From Candidatus Pullichristensenella stercoripullorum (GTDB lineage Bacteria > Bacillota > Clostridia > Christensenellales > Aristaeellaceae), in contig DVGE01000251.1 in assembly GCA_018712885.1 (NCBI GenBank), positions 1-11,024 of the forward strand: 11,024 nt of DNA. Reading direction: 5' to 3'. Under the pieces are notes generated by a model. The model was not told the origin of the DNA. It did no database searches and was given only the letters and a program-made list of their open reading frames with translations. This document shows positions 1-6,522 of the stretch, one piece after another. Made by a program: the position numbers and the translations under genes. Position 1 is the first letter of the stretch. Every line of letters begins with the position of its first letter.

Positions 1-1
1 C

Positions 2-634
2 ACGCAGTTGTTGGGCGTCCTCAGCGTGGCGGCTTACGTGGCTGTGGTCATTGCCATCGTCTTTGCCATCATCAAAAAGACCATCGGTCTGCGTGTGGAC
101 GCGGAGGACAAGATCGCCGGACTGGACGTCACAGAACACGGACTTTTGTCCGCCTATGCCGGTTTTTCCATGCTGCCTGAGCCGATCGGGGATGCGCCCA
201 CAATGGCCATCGCGGGCGATACGCCGGTCGCGGAAGCCGTTCCCGTCAAAAAAATGCCAACGTTTAGCGACGACCGGCGCAAGCTCACCAAGGTGGAGAT
301 CATCTGCAGGGAATCTCGTCTGGAGGCACTCAAAAACGCCATGACGTCCATCGGCATCACCGGCATGACCGTATCCCACGTGATGGGCTGCGGCGCCCAG
401 AAGGGGAAGCCTGAATACTACCGCGGCATTCCCGTCGAAGCGACGCTGCTGCCCAAGGTGCAGGTGGATATCGTCGTAAGCAAGGTGCCTGTGCGCAGCG
501 TCATCGACACCGCCAAGAAGGTACTCTATACCGGCCATATCGGCGATGGAAAGATCTTCGTCTATGATGTGGAAAACGCGATCAAGGTGCGCACCGGCGA
601 AGAAGGCTACGATGCGCTGCAGGATGTCGAGTGA
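2..634 (+). CDS. amt: Ammonium transporter Amt fused to a PII (GlnB/GlnK) domain, 3' part only
   Basis: The gene enters from the left edge already in frame, so its N-terminal part is missing. Numbering from the TTG at position 8, residues 1-22 form the last membrane helix of an Amt/Rh ammonium channel. Residues 23-53 are the conserved cytosolic tail (TIGLRV, then GLDVTEHG and a Tyr), which in AmtB is where GlnK docks. A linker of about 40 residues leads to a complete PII domain at about 93-208: T-loop with QKG at 131-133 and YRG at 138-140, LLPKVQVDIVV, the IGDGKIFV nucleotide loop at 178-185, and RTGEEG near the end. By family knowledge, PII senses ATP/ADP and 2-oxoglutarate and closes the channel. 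The position matching uridylylated Tyr51 of E. coli PII is Val143, so uridylylation is not expected; the arginine matching pore-plugging Arg47 (Arg139) is present. The stop overlaps the start of larA. Confidence 0.93.
   Translation, partial: TQLLGVLSVAAYVAVVIAIVFAIIKKTIGLRVDAEDKIAGLDVTEHGLLSAYAGFSMLPEPIGDAPTMAIAGDTPVAEAVPVKKMPTFSDDRRKLTKVEIICRESRLEALKNAMTSIGITGMTVSHVMGCGAQKGKPEYYRGIPVEATLLPKVQVDIVVSKVPVRSVIDTAKKVLYTGHIGDGKIFVYDVENAIKVRTGEEGYDALQDVE
621..631 (+). promoter_or_regulatory. Ribosome binding site and overlapping start of larA
   Basis: AGGA at 621-624 lies six bases before the GTG at 631-633. That GTG shares the sequence GTGA with the TGA stop of the upstream amt-PII gene. This 4-base overlap is typical of translationally coupled genes and supports GTG 631 as the start. 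The next in-frame Met (residue 42) would remove the N-terminal strand that LarA proteins have. Confidence 0.65.
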
Positions 635-1983
635 CGCGGAAGCGGTCAACAGACATCGATATTCAGGAATGCCACAAGGCACCCCAGACCGTTCCGCCAG
701 CGCGGCTCGATTTTTCCGCGGCCGCGTCTGTGAACTACCTCTACGGCAGCGAAATGCCTGTCATCCCTGACCTCGACGAAGCCTTTCGCCATGCCGTGGA
801 GGAGGGCTGCGCCGGCAGGCCGCTGAAAGCGCGCATTTCCCCTGGCGACAAGGTGACCATCATCCTCTCGGACATCACCCGCTTCTGGATGCGGCAGGAC
901 AGGGTCTGCGAACTGCTGGTGAAGTATCTGGAAAGCGCGTGCGGCGTGGCATGTGCGGACATCGCCGTGTTGATCGCGCTGGGCACGCACCGCCCGATGA
1001 CGGAAAAGGAGCTGGAGATCATCGCCAGCCCCTATGTCTACGCCCGCTGCCGCGTAGTCAACCACGACTGCGACGCGCCCGACCTCGTCTGTGTGGGCCA
1101 GACGCGCTACGGCAACCGCGTGGAGGTCGATCCGCTGGCCGTGGGGCGCAAGGTCATTGTCGCCAGCGGCACCGTGCACCACCTCATGGCCGGCTACGGC
1201 GGGGGCCGCAAGTCCATCCTCCCCGGCATATCTTCGCGCGCCACTATCCGCAGGAACCATTCCATGGCCCTCGACCCGGAAAGGCCGCGTTCCAGCCCCC
1301 TCGTCGGCAGCGGTAAGCTCACAGGTAACCCCATCCACGAGGACATGGCCGACGCCGCGGCGCTGGTCGCGCCCGCGTTCGGCATCAGCATCGTCGTAAG
1401 CGCGCAGGCGGAGCTGTCCGGCCTCTTTTGCGGCGACATGGACGCGGCATGGAGGGAGAGCTGCGCCTTCTGCCAGCGCTGCTATGGCCGCGAGATCGCT
1501 AAAGAGGCGGACGTGGTCGTCGCCTCCTGCGGTGGCTTTCCCAAGGACCTCAACCTCTATCAGGGTGTAAAATCGCTGCTCAACGGCGTCAACGCCTTAA
1601 AGCCGGGCGGCACGTTCGTCTTTCTCTGCCAGTGTCCCGAGGGCGGCGGCGCACCGGACTTCTTCGACTGGACGAAGCCCCTTGCCCAGGGCCGTCTGGA
1701 CGCGGCGCTGCGCGAGGCCTTCACCATCGCCGGCTACATCTTCTACGCCTCCTGCGAATCCATCCGCAAGGCGGGCCGCTTCCTCATGCTCAGCGACATC
1801 GACCCGGCGCTGGTGCGCGATATGGGCATCGACTCCTATCAAAATGTTGAGGACATACAGGCGCAGCTGGACCTGCGCGGCAAGAGCGTCGCCGTCATCC
1901 CCTACGGCGGCTACGTGCTGCCGCAGAACGGCAAAGTGTTCCGGCGGCTCAACGGGGAGTTCGGCGAGAAGAAAGAACGGTGA
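631..1983 (+). CDS. larA: LarA-family nickel-pincer enzyme (lactate racemase-like)
   Basis: This 450-residue protein belongs to the LarA/DUF2088 family, which uses a covalently attached nickel-pincer nucleotide to racemise or epimerise 2-hydroxy acids. Compared with Lactobacillus plantarum LarA, the key residues are present at a nearly constant offset: Asp81 and Arg84 (in SDITR), His120 (GTHRP, matching His108), His184 (VHHLMAGYGGGRK, matching His174), Lys194 (the lysine that binds the cofactor, matching Lys184), His210 (nickel ligand, matching His200), and Gln311 with Lys314 (YQGVK, matching Gln295/Lys298). An active enzyme is therefore likely. The family contains many substrate variants, so lactate is not assured. 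No larB, larC or larE cofactor genes are in this window. It is cytosolic and is co-transcribed with the Amt-PII gene through a 4-base GTGA overlap, an unusual partner. Confidence 0.88.
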   Translation: MTRKRSTDIDIQECHKAPQTVPPARLDFSAAASVNYLYGSEMPVIPDLDEAFRHAVEEGCAGRPLKARISPGDKVTIILSDITRFWMRQDRVCELLVKYLESACGVACADIAVLIALGTHRPMTEKELEIIASPYVYARCRVVNHDCDAPDLVCVGQTRYGNRVEVDPLAVGRKVIVASGTVHHLMAGYGGGRKSILPGISSRATIRRNHSMALDPERPRSSPLVGSGKLTGNPIHEDMADAAALVAPAFGISIVVSAQAELSGLFCGDMDAAWRESCAFCQRCYGREIAKEADVVVASCGGFPKDLNLYQGVKSLLNGVNALKPGGTFVFLCQCPEGGGAPDFFDWTKPLAQGRLDAALREAFTIAGYIFYASCESIRKAGRFLMLSDIDPALVRDMGIDSYQNVEDIQAQLDLRGKSVAVIPYGGYVLPQNGKVFRRLNGEFGEKKER

Positions 1984-2125
1984 CTTGCGCACGCCAATGC
2001 AGAATGAAGCCGCGGCATCGTTCCGCAAGTCCCCACGCATTAGAGAATGGATGCCGAAGCCCCGCTTGGAGACGGCGTTGCGACGGACGCCTGGGGCGCG
2101 CTATTCGCTAAACTTCTTTTTGCAT

Positions 2126-2159
2126 AAAAACCGACCGCTGGCGAAGTTCGTCAGCGGTC
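2126..2159 (-). terminator. Intrinsic terminator of pgi
   Basis: The arms GACCGCTG (2133-2140) and CAGCGGTC (2152-2159) pair perfectly over 8 bp, and the pairing can extend inward. Read on the minus strand, the hairpin is followed by GG and then five Ts (2126-2130), the normal form of a Rho-independent terminator. It lies about 45 bases after the pgi stop codon. Confidence 0.8.
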
Positions 2160-2161
2160 TG

Positions 2162-2187
2162 CCACGACGCGGCAGGTCGTGGGGTTT
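2162..2187 (+). terminator. Possible weak terminator of the amt-larA operon
   Basis: CCACGAC (2162-2168) and GTCGTGG (2176-2182) form a perfect 7-bp stem with the 7-base loop GCGGCAG, followed on the plus strand by GGTTT. The T tract is short, so termination may be partial. It directly adjoins the pgi terminator, so either hairpin may act for both strands. Confidence 0.4.
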
Positions 2188-2202
2188 GTATCACAGGTGT
2201 GC

Positions 2203-3606
2203 TCAGAAGATGTAATCCGGATCAGACGCGGGACGCTTCTTCATTTCCTCGCGCTTGGCGGAGTGCTTTTCGCTCTCGTAGCCCATCACCGCGTAGGAGG
2301 CGACCTTGGATTCCTCGACGCCGGGCTGGTTGAAGGCGTCGATGTTGAGCAGCGCGCCGGTGTAGGCAGTCACGAGTTCGAGGAAGTAGAGCAGCTGGCC
2401 GATGGTCTCCGCGTTGACGGAAGGCAGCGTGATGGTCTGGCTGACGTGGCCGGAGCGGTAGATGGCGTACTCGGTGCCCTGGCGCTCGGCCTCGATGAGC
2501 TGGTTGTGGCTCTTGCCGCCGAGGAACGCGATGGTAGGAACGTCGTCGCAGCCGTGCGGGATGGGCGTTTTGGCGCGGAAGGCCTCCACCTTCAGGAAAG
2601 TGATGACCTTGTCGAACGGGCCCTCGGTGTAGAGCTGCAGCTGGGAATGTTGGTCGGTCACGCCCACGGCCTTGATCGGCGTCTGACCGACGTGGCAGGG
2701 CTTCCCGTCGAGTGTGAGGTTCTTGCCAAGGCTCTCCGCCCAGAGCTGCGCGTACCAGTCGCTGATGAGTTTGAGGGAATCGGCGTAGGGCATCATCACG
2801 GACATGTTCATGCCCTTGCCCATGGCGGCATACATCAGGCCCGCTTCAAAGAGGGCGGGGTTTTTCCAGGCATCATCGCTCGCGCAACGCTCGTCCATGG
2901 CCTTCGCGCCGGCGACGAGGCCGCGGATATCGACGCCGGTGACAGCGGCGGCGACCAGACCCACCGGGCAGAGCTCGGAGAAGCGCCCGCCCACGCCGTC
3001 AGGGATGTAAAAAGTCTCATAGCCCTCCTGCCGGGCGATCTTGGTGAGGTAGCCCTTCTCCTTGGAGGTGGTGACGATGATGTGGCGGCGGTAATCATCG
3101 CCGACCGCCTTTTTGAGCTGGTCGAGGACGATGAGGTACTGGCTCATGGTCTCAGCCGTGCCGCCGGACTTGGTGATGACATTGAAGCAGGTCTTCTCAA
3201 GGTCGATCACGTCCAGAAGCGCCGCCATGCGTTCGGGATCAATGTTGTCCTCGATGTACAAGCGCGGGCCCCCACGCTTTTCCTTGGGCAGCTCGTTGTA
3301 ATGCAGATGGCGCAGCGCCTGATGCACCGCCGCCGGGCCGAGCGCCGAGCCGCCGATGCCGAGCACCACGAAGGCGTCGAATTCCTCGCGCACGCGCGCG
3401 GCGGTCTTTTCGATCGCAGAAAGCACCTCGTCCTGATCGTAGGGCAGCGTCATCCAGCCCTGCATGCCCTTGCCGCGGTTCGCCTCTACCATGGCGTAGG
3501 CGTCGCGCATCGCGCCCGCCATCTTTTCCATCTCGGCGCGCGGGATGCCGTGCTCGCCGACGTATTCGGCCATCATGGGGTTGAAATCGAAGCGAATGGT
3601 CTGCAT
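2203..3606 (-). CDS. pgi: Glucose-6-phosphate isomerase
   Basis: This 467-residue cytosolic enzyme interconverts glucose 6-phosphate and fructose 6-phosphate in glycolysis and gluconeogenesis. The sugar-phosphate binding motifs are clear: GIGGSALG at 83-90, TKSGGTAET at 145-153 and PDGVGGRFSELCPVG at about 202-216. The family catalytic residues are visible as Glu291 in QLWAESLGK, His320 in TDQHSQLQ and Lys434 in NQPGVEESK. The length fits the shorter bacterial form. The ATG at 3606 is preceded by GGAGG seven bases upstream, and a consensus promoter lies just beyond. It is transcribed alone, convergent with larA, with its own terminator. Confidence 0.97.
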   Translation of the reverse strand: MQTIRFDFNPMMAEYVGEHGIPRAEMEKMAGAMRDAYAMVEANRGKGMQGWMTLPYDQDEVLSAIEKTAARVREEFDAFVVLGIGGSALGPAAVHQALRHLHYNELPKEKRGGPRLYIEDNIDPERMAALLDVIDLEKTCFNVITKSGGTAETMSQYLIVLDQLKKAVGDDYRRHIIVTTSKEKGYLTKIARQEGYETFYIPDGVGGRFSELCPVGLVAAAVTGVDIRGLVAGAKAMDERCASDDAWKNPALFEAGLMYAAMGKGMNMSVMMPYADSLKLISDWYAQLWAESLGKNLTLDGKPCHVGQTPIKAVGVTDQHSQLQLYTEGPFDKVITFLKVEAFRAKTPIPHGCDDVPTIAFLGGKSHNQLIEAERQGTEYAIYRSGHVSQTITLPSVNAETIGQLLYFLELVTAYTGALLNIDAFNQPGVEESKVASYAVMGYESEKHSAKREEMKKRPASDPDYIF

Positions 3607-3638
3607 ACCGTCTCCTCCGTTTACGATGTTATATGCAT

Positions 3639-3667
3639 ATTATAGGGCACGAACGTAAAGTTTGCAA
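3639..3667 (-). promoter_or_regulatory. SigA-type promoter of pgi
   Basis: On the minus strand, TTGCAA (3662-3667) is separated by 17 bases from a perfect TATAAT (3639-3644). The -10 box lies about 33 bases upstream of the pgi ATG. The -10 and spacing are ideal; the -35 matches four of six consensus bases. Confidence 0.75.
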
Positions 3668-3826
3668 TACTTTTGGCGCTTCCTGAGGGATCGGCGTCAA
3701 ATTCTGCGCGCCGGCATCAGGTCGGCGGGAGCGGCGATCCCGGCAGCAGCCCGGGAAAACCGCGGCCAAAGAGAGCGCTAAACCCGCGCGAAATAAAAAA
3801 CAACATTGGCAAGGGCTTTGCGCGCG

Positions 3827-4945
3827 TCAGGCGTTTTGGGGCCGATAGGGGCGGATCTTGTGAGTATGTTTCCCCTCCTGCTTCGCCTCATAAAGCGCTG
3901 CGTCGGCCTGTCGGAAGACGCTGTCATAATCCGCGGATTGTTCGTTGATGAGCACCGCGCCAATGCTGCAGGTGACGTCCGTCTTTCCGCGATCGGCCAG
4001 GAGCCCCGCCATCCTTTCGTGGATCCTGCGGCACTTGCGTTCCACGCTCTCATACGAAGTCATGCCTTTGGCCAGCACGACGAATTCATCGCCCCCAAAG
4101 CGGCCGATGATGTCTGTGGCGCGGAACGCCTCCTGGAGCATGTTTCCCACGCGGCGCAGCACGGCATCCCCCACCAGATGTCCCGCTGTGTCGTTGATCT
4201 GTTTGAAATCGTCCAGATCGAGGATAAGAAAGGCGCATCGCGCTTTCGGGGCGCTGGCGTTGAGATACCTGACGATGCTGTCCTTGCAGGCACGCTTGTT
4301 GAGGATGTCTGAAAAGGCGTCGCGCGTGCTGAGCAGTTTATACTTCATGCGCGCTTCGTAATCGCGGATGCGCAGCGCGGTGGTCAGCGCGTCCACCGCG
4401 AGAGCGAAAAATACGGCGACAACGGCTTCAAAAATGTCGTACTGCCAGACAGAAGCGGGTTTGACGGCCGCGGCAAGGACGCTAAAAGCGGCGACCGCGA
4501 GAAGGATGAGCGCAAACGTGAGCAGGAACGGCATTGTGAACAGCACGGGCATGATGACGCAGAGCATGGAGAGGAACGAACCCGGCGCGTTTGGCGTGCC
4601 AGGAACGTCGATGGCGATGATGGCGGCAAAGAGAACGACCTCGTAGGCGACGCAAAGCGCCGTAGCCATGTTGCTGCTGCCCGTCCGTGCGTACAGGAGG
4701 GTGACGACCGTCAAAACGACGGAAACGGGAAGAAACGCGACGTGCCAAACCGTCGGCTGCCAGCCAGGGATGATGCATGGCGTTGCCAGCAGGAACAGCG
4801 CGAGGAGAAGCACCGTCAGGAGCGTGACCTTCTTCAACGTGCGCAGGTTGTTCGCCGCGATCTGCCTGGCGTCGTCGCGGTGATAGCGTGCGCGCGCTTC
4901 CATATAACCGACCCAATAGGACCATAATTTGCGCAACGGCACCAC
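3827..4945 (-). CDS. Membrane-bound diguanylate cyclase (GGDEF domain)
   Basis: This 372-residue protein should make the second messenger cyclic di-GMP from two GTP molecules. About six hydrophobic segments fill residues 40-190 (roughly 40-60, 67-86, 92-112, 123-141, 141-162 and 171-190) and no known sensor domain is apparent. The catalytic domain spans about 200-365. It has the metal and substrate signature LDLDDFKQIND (242-252), the intact active-site loop GGDEF (284-288), and RATD at 275-278, exactly five residues before GGDEF, which is the product-binding inhibitory I-site. It therefore looks active and feedback-inhibited. The start is uncertain: GTG codons lie at 4945 and 4942 with a poor GGAG/AAGGG ribosome site, and Met15 is an alternative. 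It appears to be a single-gene unit; no cyclic di-GMP riboswitch is seen upstream. Confidence 0.9.
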   Translation of the reverse strand: MVPLRKLWSYWVGYMEARARYHRDDARQIAANNLRTLKKVTLLTVLLLALFLLATPCIIPGWQPTVWHVAFLPVSVVLTVVTLLYARTGSSNMATALCVAYEVVLFAAIIAIDVPGTPNAPGSFLSMLCVIMPVLFTMPFLLTFALILLAVAAFSVLAAAVKPASVWQYDIFEAVVAVFFALAVDALTTALRIRDYEARMKYKLLSTRDAFSDILNKRACKDSIVRYLNASAPKARCAFLILDLDDFKQINDTAGHLVGDAVLRRVGNMLQEAFRATDIIGRFGGDEFVVLAKGMTSYESVERKCRRIHERMAGLLADRGKTDVTCSIGAVLINEQSADYDSVFRQADAALYEAKQEGKHTHKIRPYRPQNA

Positions 4946-5101
4946 ATCCCTTCGCTCCGGCTTTCGGCTTTTAAGGCTCCATAGCGCGCTTTTCAGCGCA
5001 AAAATACAAGCAAAGGCGGAAGGAAAGCGTCCTCCCCCCGACAGGCGATGTATATCCCCGGCAATGCCCGCATTGAACGGCGCGAAAGCGCGCGCCGCCG
5101 C
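4946..5101 (-). other. Leader region between the redox-protein gene and the diguanylate cyclase gene
   Basis: This spacer contains three short perfect hairpins: CAATG/CATTG with a 4-base loop (5062-5075), CGGCGCG/CGCGCCG with a 6-base loop (5078-5097), and GCGCT/AGCGC with a 4-base loop (4986-4999). None is followed by a run of Ts on the minus strand, so none is a convincing intrinsic terminator. No clear promoter for the cyclase was found; read-through from the upstream gene is possible. Confidence 0.4.
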
Positions 5102-5557
5102 CTATGCGTCCGCTTTTTCCACCACGCCGACCACCCGGTCCAGCGCGGCGGCTACGAAGCGCACCATGGGCGTGCAATCGCCTTCCTTGGCGAACTGCGG
5201 CTTGAGCACATTGCAATCCAGACTGGACAGCTCCTCGCGCAGGCGCGACAGGAAGGGCACCACGACCTCGTCCTTCAGCGCGGGCTTTGTCTTTTCCCGA
5301 TACACCACCGAGAGCACCATCAAAGCGCCGACGATCGCCCCGCACGTCGAACCGATGCCCATGCCGCCGCCAAAAGCGGCGCTGACGCGCAGGTCATCCT
5401 CGCGCATGCCCAGGTCATAGGCGATGTTCGCCCCATAGAGTATGCGCTCGCAGCAGTTCATGTTCGCCCCGCCGTATTTTTCATTCTCTTCCGGCGTATA
5501 GAACGCCGCCTTGCCGAAATTATTGTCGATCAAGGCCGCCAAGCTTTGCTTCATCAC
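5102..5557 (-). CDS. C_GCAxxG_C_C family redox protein
   Basis: This small protein of 151 residues matches the C_GCAxxG_C_C family, common in anaerobes and thought to be redox-active or metal-binding through conserved cysteines. The visible cysteines are Cys35 and Cys36 (NCCERIL), Cys72 within a Gly-rich segment (GGGMGIGSTCGAIVGA, 63-78), Cys115 (LDCNVL) and Cys128 (GDCTPM). No signal peptide is seen, so it is probably cytosolic; the 63-84 stretch is hydrophobic but rich in glycine. Two ATG codons start the frame; the first, at 5557, has AGGGG about eight to nine bases upstream. It has its own candidate promoter and no co-transcribed partner. The biochemical role in this organism cannot be stated. 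Confidence 0.85.
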   Translation of the reverse strand: MMKQSLAALIDNNFGKAAFYTPEENEKYGGANMNCCERILYGANIAYDLGMREDDLRVSAAFGGGMGIGSTCGAIVGALMVLSVVYREKTKPALKDEVVVPFLSRLREELSSLDCNVLKPQFAKEGDCTPMVRFVAAALDRVVGVVEKADA

Positions 5558-5588
5558 TGTCGCCCCTTTTGTTTATTCCTTTATCTAT

Positions 5589-5617
5589 ATCTTAACATAG
5601 AATGTCGGAATTGTCCA
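5589..5617 (-). promoter_or_regulatory. Candidate promoter of the C_GCAxxG_C_C gene
   Basis: On the minus strand, TGGACA (5612-5617, five of six consensus bases) and TAAGAT (5589-5594, four of six) are 17 bases apart. The -10 box lies about 31 bases before the ATG at 5557, within an AT-rich patch that stands out from the GC-rich surroundings. Confidence 0.5.
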
Positions 5618-5638
5618 GACGCCCGCGCAAGAAACAGC

Positions 5639-5663
5639 AAAAAGGCCGGCAAGGCTGCCGGCC
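5639..5663 (-). terminator. Intrinsic terminator after the SIMPL-domain gene
   Basis: GGCCGGC (5644-5650) and GCCGGCC (5657-5663) form a perfect 7-bp GC stem with a 6-base loop. On the minus strand it is followed at once by five Ts (5639-5643). It lies 11 bases past the stop of the SIMPL gene. Confidence 0.85.
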
Positions 5664-5673
5664 CTCAGCGCGT

Positions 5674-6381
5674 TTATTGGAGGATAAAATCCATCGAGAC
5701 GGAAGCGTCGACACTCACCAGCGCCGCCTGCACCAGCGTGCCCGCGCCGCTTCCCTCGGTGGCGGCTGCGTCCATCTGCGCGAAGTTACGCATGCTGTCG
5801 TAGGTATAGACGCCCGACTCGGCGATGCTTTCGATAGCGGCGACCTGCATGCCCGCGGCCGCCGCCAGCACGTCCGCCTTGCGGCGCGCATCCTCTACAG
5901 CCTTGGTCAGCGCCTGCTCGCGGGCTTCGCTGTCGTCCTGGACGGTGAACTGTACATTGTCCAGCGTATTCGCGCCGGCGGCAAAGGCCGCGTCGATGAG
6001 CGCGCCGACATTGTCGATGTCCGTGGTGCGCACGGAGAGGGAATTGTTGGCCGTGTAGCCGACGATGACCTCTGTATTGTCGGAATAGTCGTAGTTGGCG
6101 TAGATGTTGATCGAGTCGGTGTTGATCTCCGTTTCCTGCACGCCCGCGTCCAAAAGCGCCTGCTTGATGGCGGCGATCTTCTCATTGACGGCGGCCTGCG
6201 CCACGAGCACATCGGCCGATGCCTCGCGCACGCCTACGGTGACGATCGCAAGGTCGCTCTCCACCAGCACAGTGCCATTGCCGGAAACGCTCAGCTTCGT
6301 CCCCTCTCCCTCCGCGAGCGCGGGCCCGGCGCAAAGCGCCAACAGAGCGACGCAGGTCAACAATACAAGCAGCTTTTTCAT
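5674..6381 (-). CDS. Secreted SIMPL-domain (DUF541) protein
   Basis: This 235-residue protein has a standard Sec signal peptide (MKKLL, hydrophobic core, then ALA at 21-23 before Glu24), so it is predicted to be exported. Cys17 is preceded by Leu, which does not fit a lipobox. The mature part, about 28-235, matches the SIMPL/DUF541 fold: the opening strand KLSVSGNGTVLVESDLAIV, the central TDSINIYANYDYS segment, a VGYTANNSLSVRTTDIDNVG stretch and a helix with AREQALTKAVEDARRKAD. The family is named from a mouse signalling protein; bacterial members are periplasmic or surface proteins linked to stress tolerance, with no defined activity. AGGAGG (6390-6395) lies eight bases before the ATG at 6381. 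It follows the sigma/anti-sigma pair on the same strand with a 141-base gap and ends in a strong terminator. Confidence 0.88.
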   Translation of the reverse strand: MKKLLVLLTCVALLALCAGPALAEGEGTKLSVSGNGTVLVESDLAIVTVGVREASADVLVAQAAVNEKIAAIKQALLDAGVQETEINTDSINIYANYDYSDNTEVIVGYTANNSLSVRTTDIDNVGALIDAAFAAGANTLDNVQFTVQDDSEAREQALTKAVEDARRKADVLAAAAGMQVAAIESIAESGVYTYDSMRNFAQMDAAATEGSGAGTLVQAALVSVDASVSMDFILQ

Positions 6382-6522
6382 CGTGATTCCCTCCTGTTTC
6401 TGTGTGAGATTTTATCCGCCGGGCAACAACAAAGAAGCGTGGCGGCATTTGCGGTCACGGATCTTTGTTGGATTTTCCCGGAGAAAACGGATCAAATGGG
6501 ATCGTATAGACTTGGGATGCGA

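Larger units (their letters stand above)
1984..2202. other. Intergenic spacer between convergent larA and pgi
   Basis: There is no gene here. The first 140 bases show no recognisable structure. The last 80 bases hold two adjacent hairpins that end transcription between the convergent genes. Open frames crossing this spacer are extensions of shadow frames of larA and pgi. Confidence 0.6.

Noticed and set aside
2179..3645. A 488-residue open frame antisense to pgi
   Set aside because: It mirrors the GC-rich third-position pattern of pgi, has a low-complexity Val/Asp/His/Gly composition and matches no family; pgi on the other strand has all catalytic motifs.
3795..3821. Possible terminator after the diguanylate cyclase gene
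   Set aside because: Only a 4-bp stem (GCAA/TTGC) is present and the T run begins eight bases later, so it does not fit an intrinsic terminator.
4946..5101. Possible cyclic di-GMP riboswitch before the diguanylate cyclase
   Set aside because: The hairpins are short and none of the conserved GEMM core sequences can be seen.
5674..6381. SIMPL protein as a lipoprotein because of Cys17 in its signal region
   Set aside because: The residue before the Cys is Leu, which does not fit a lipobox, and a good ALA cleavage site follows at 21-23.
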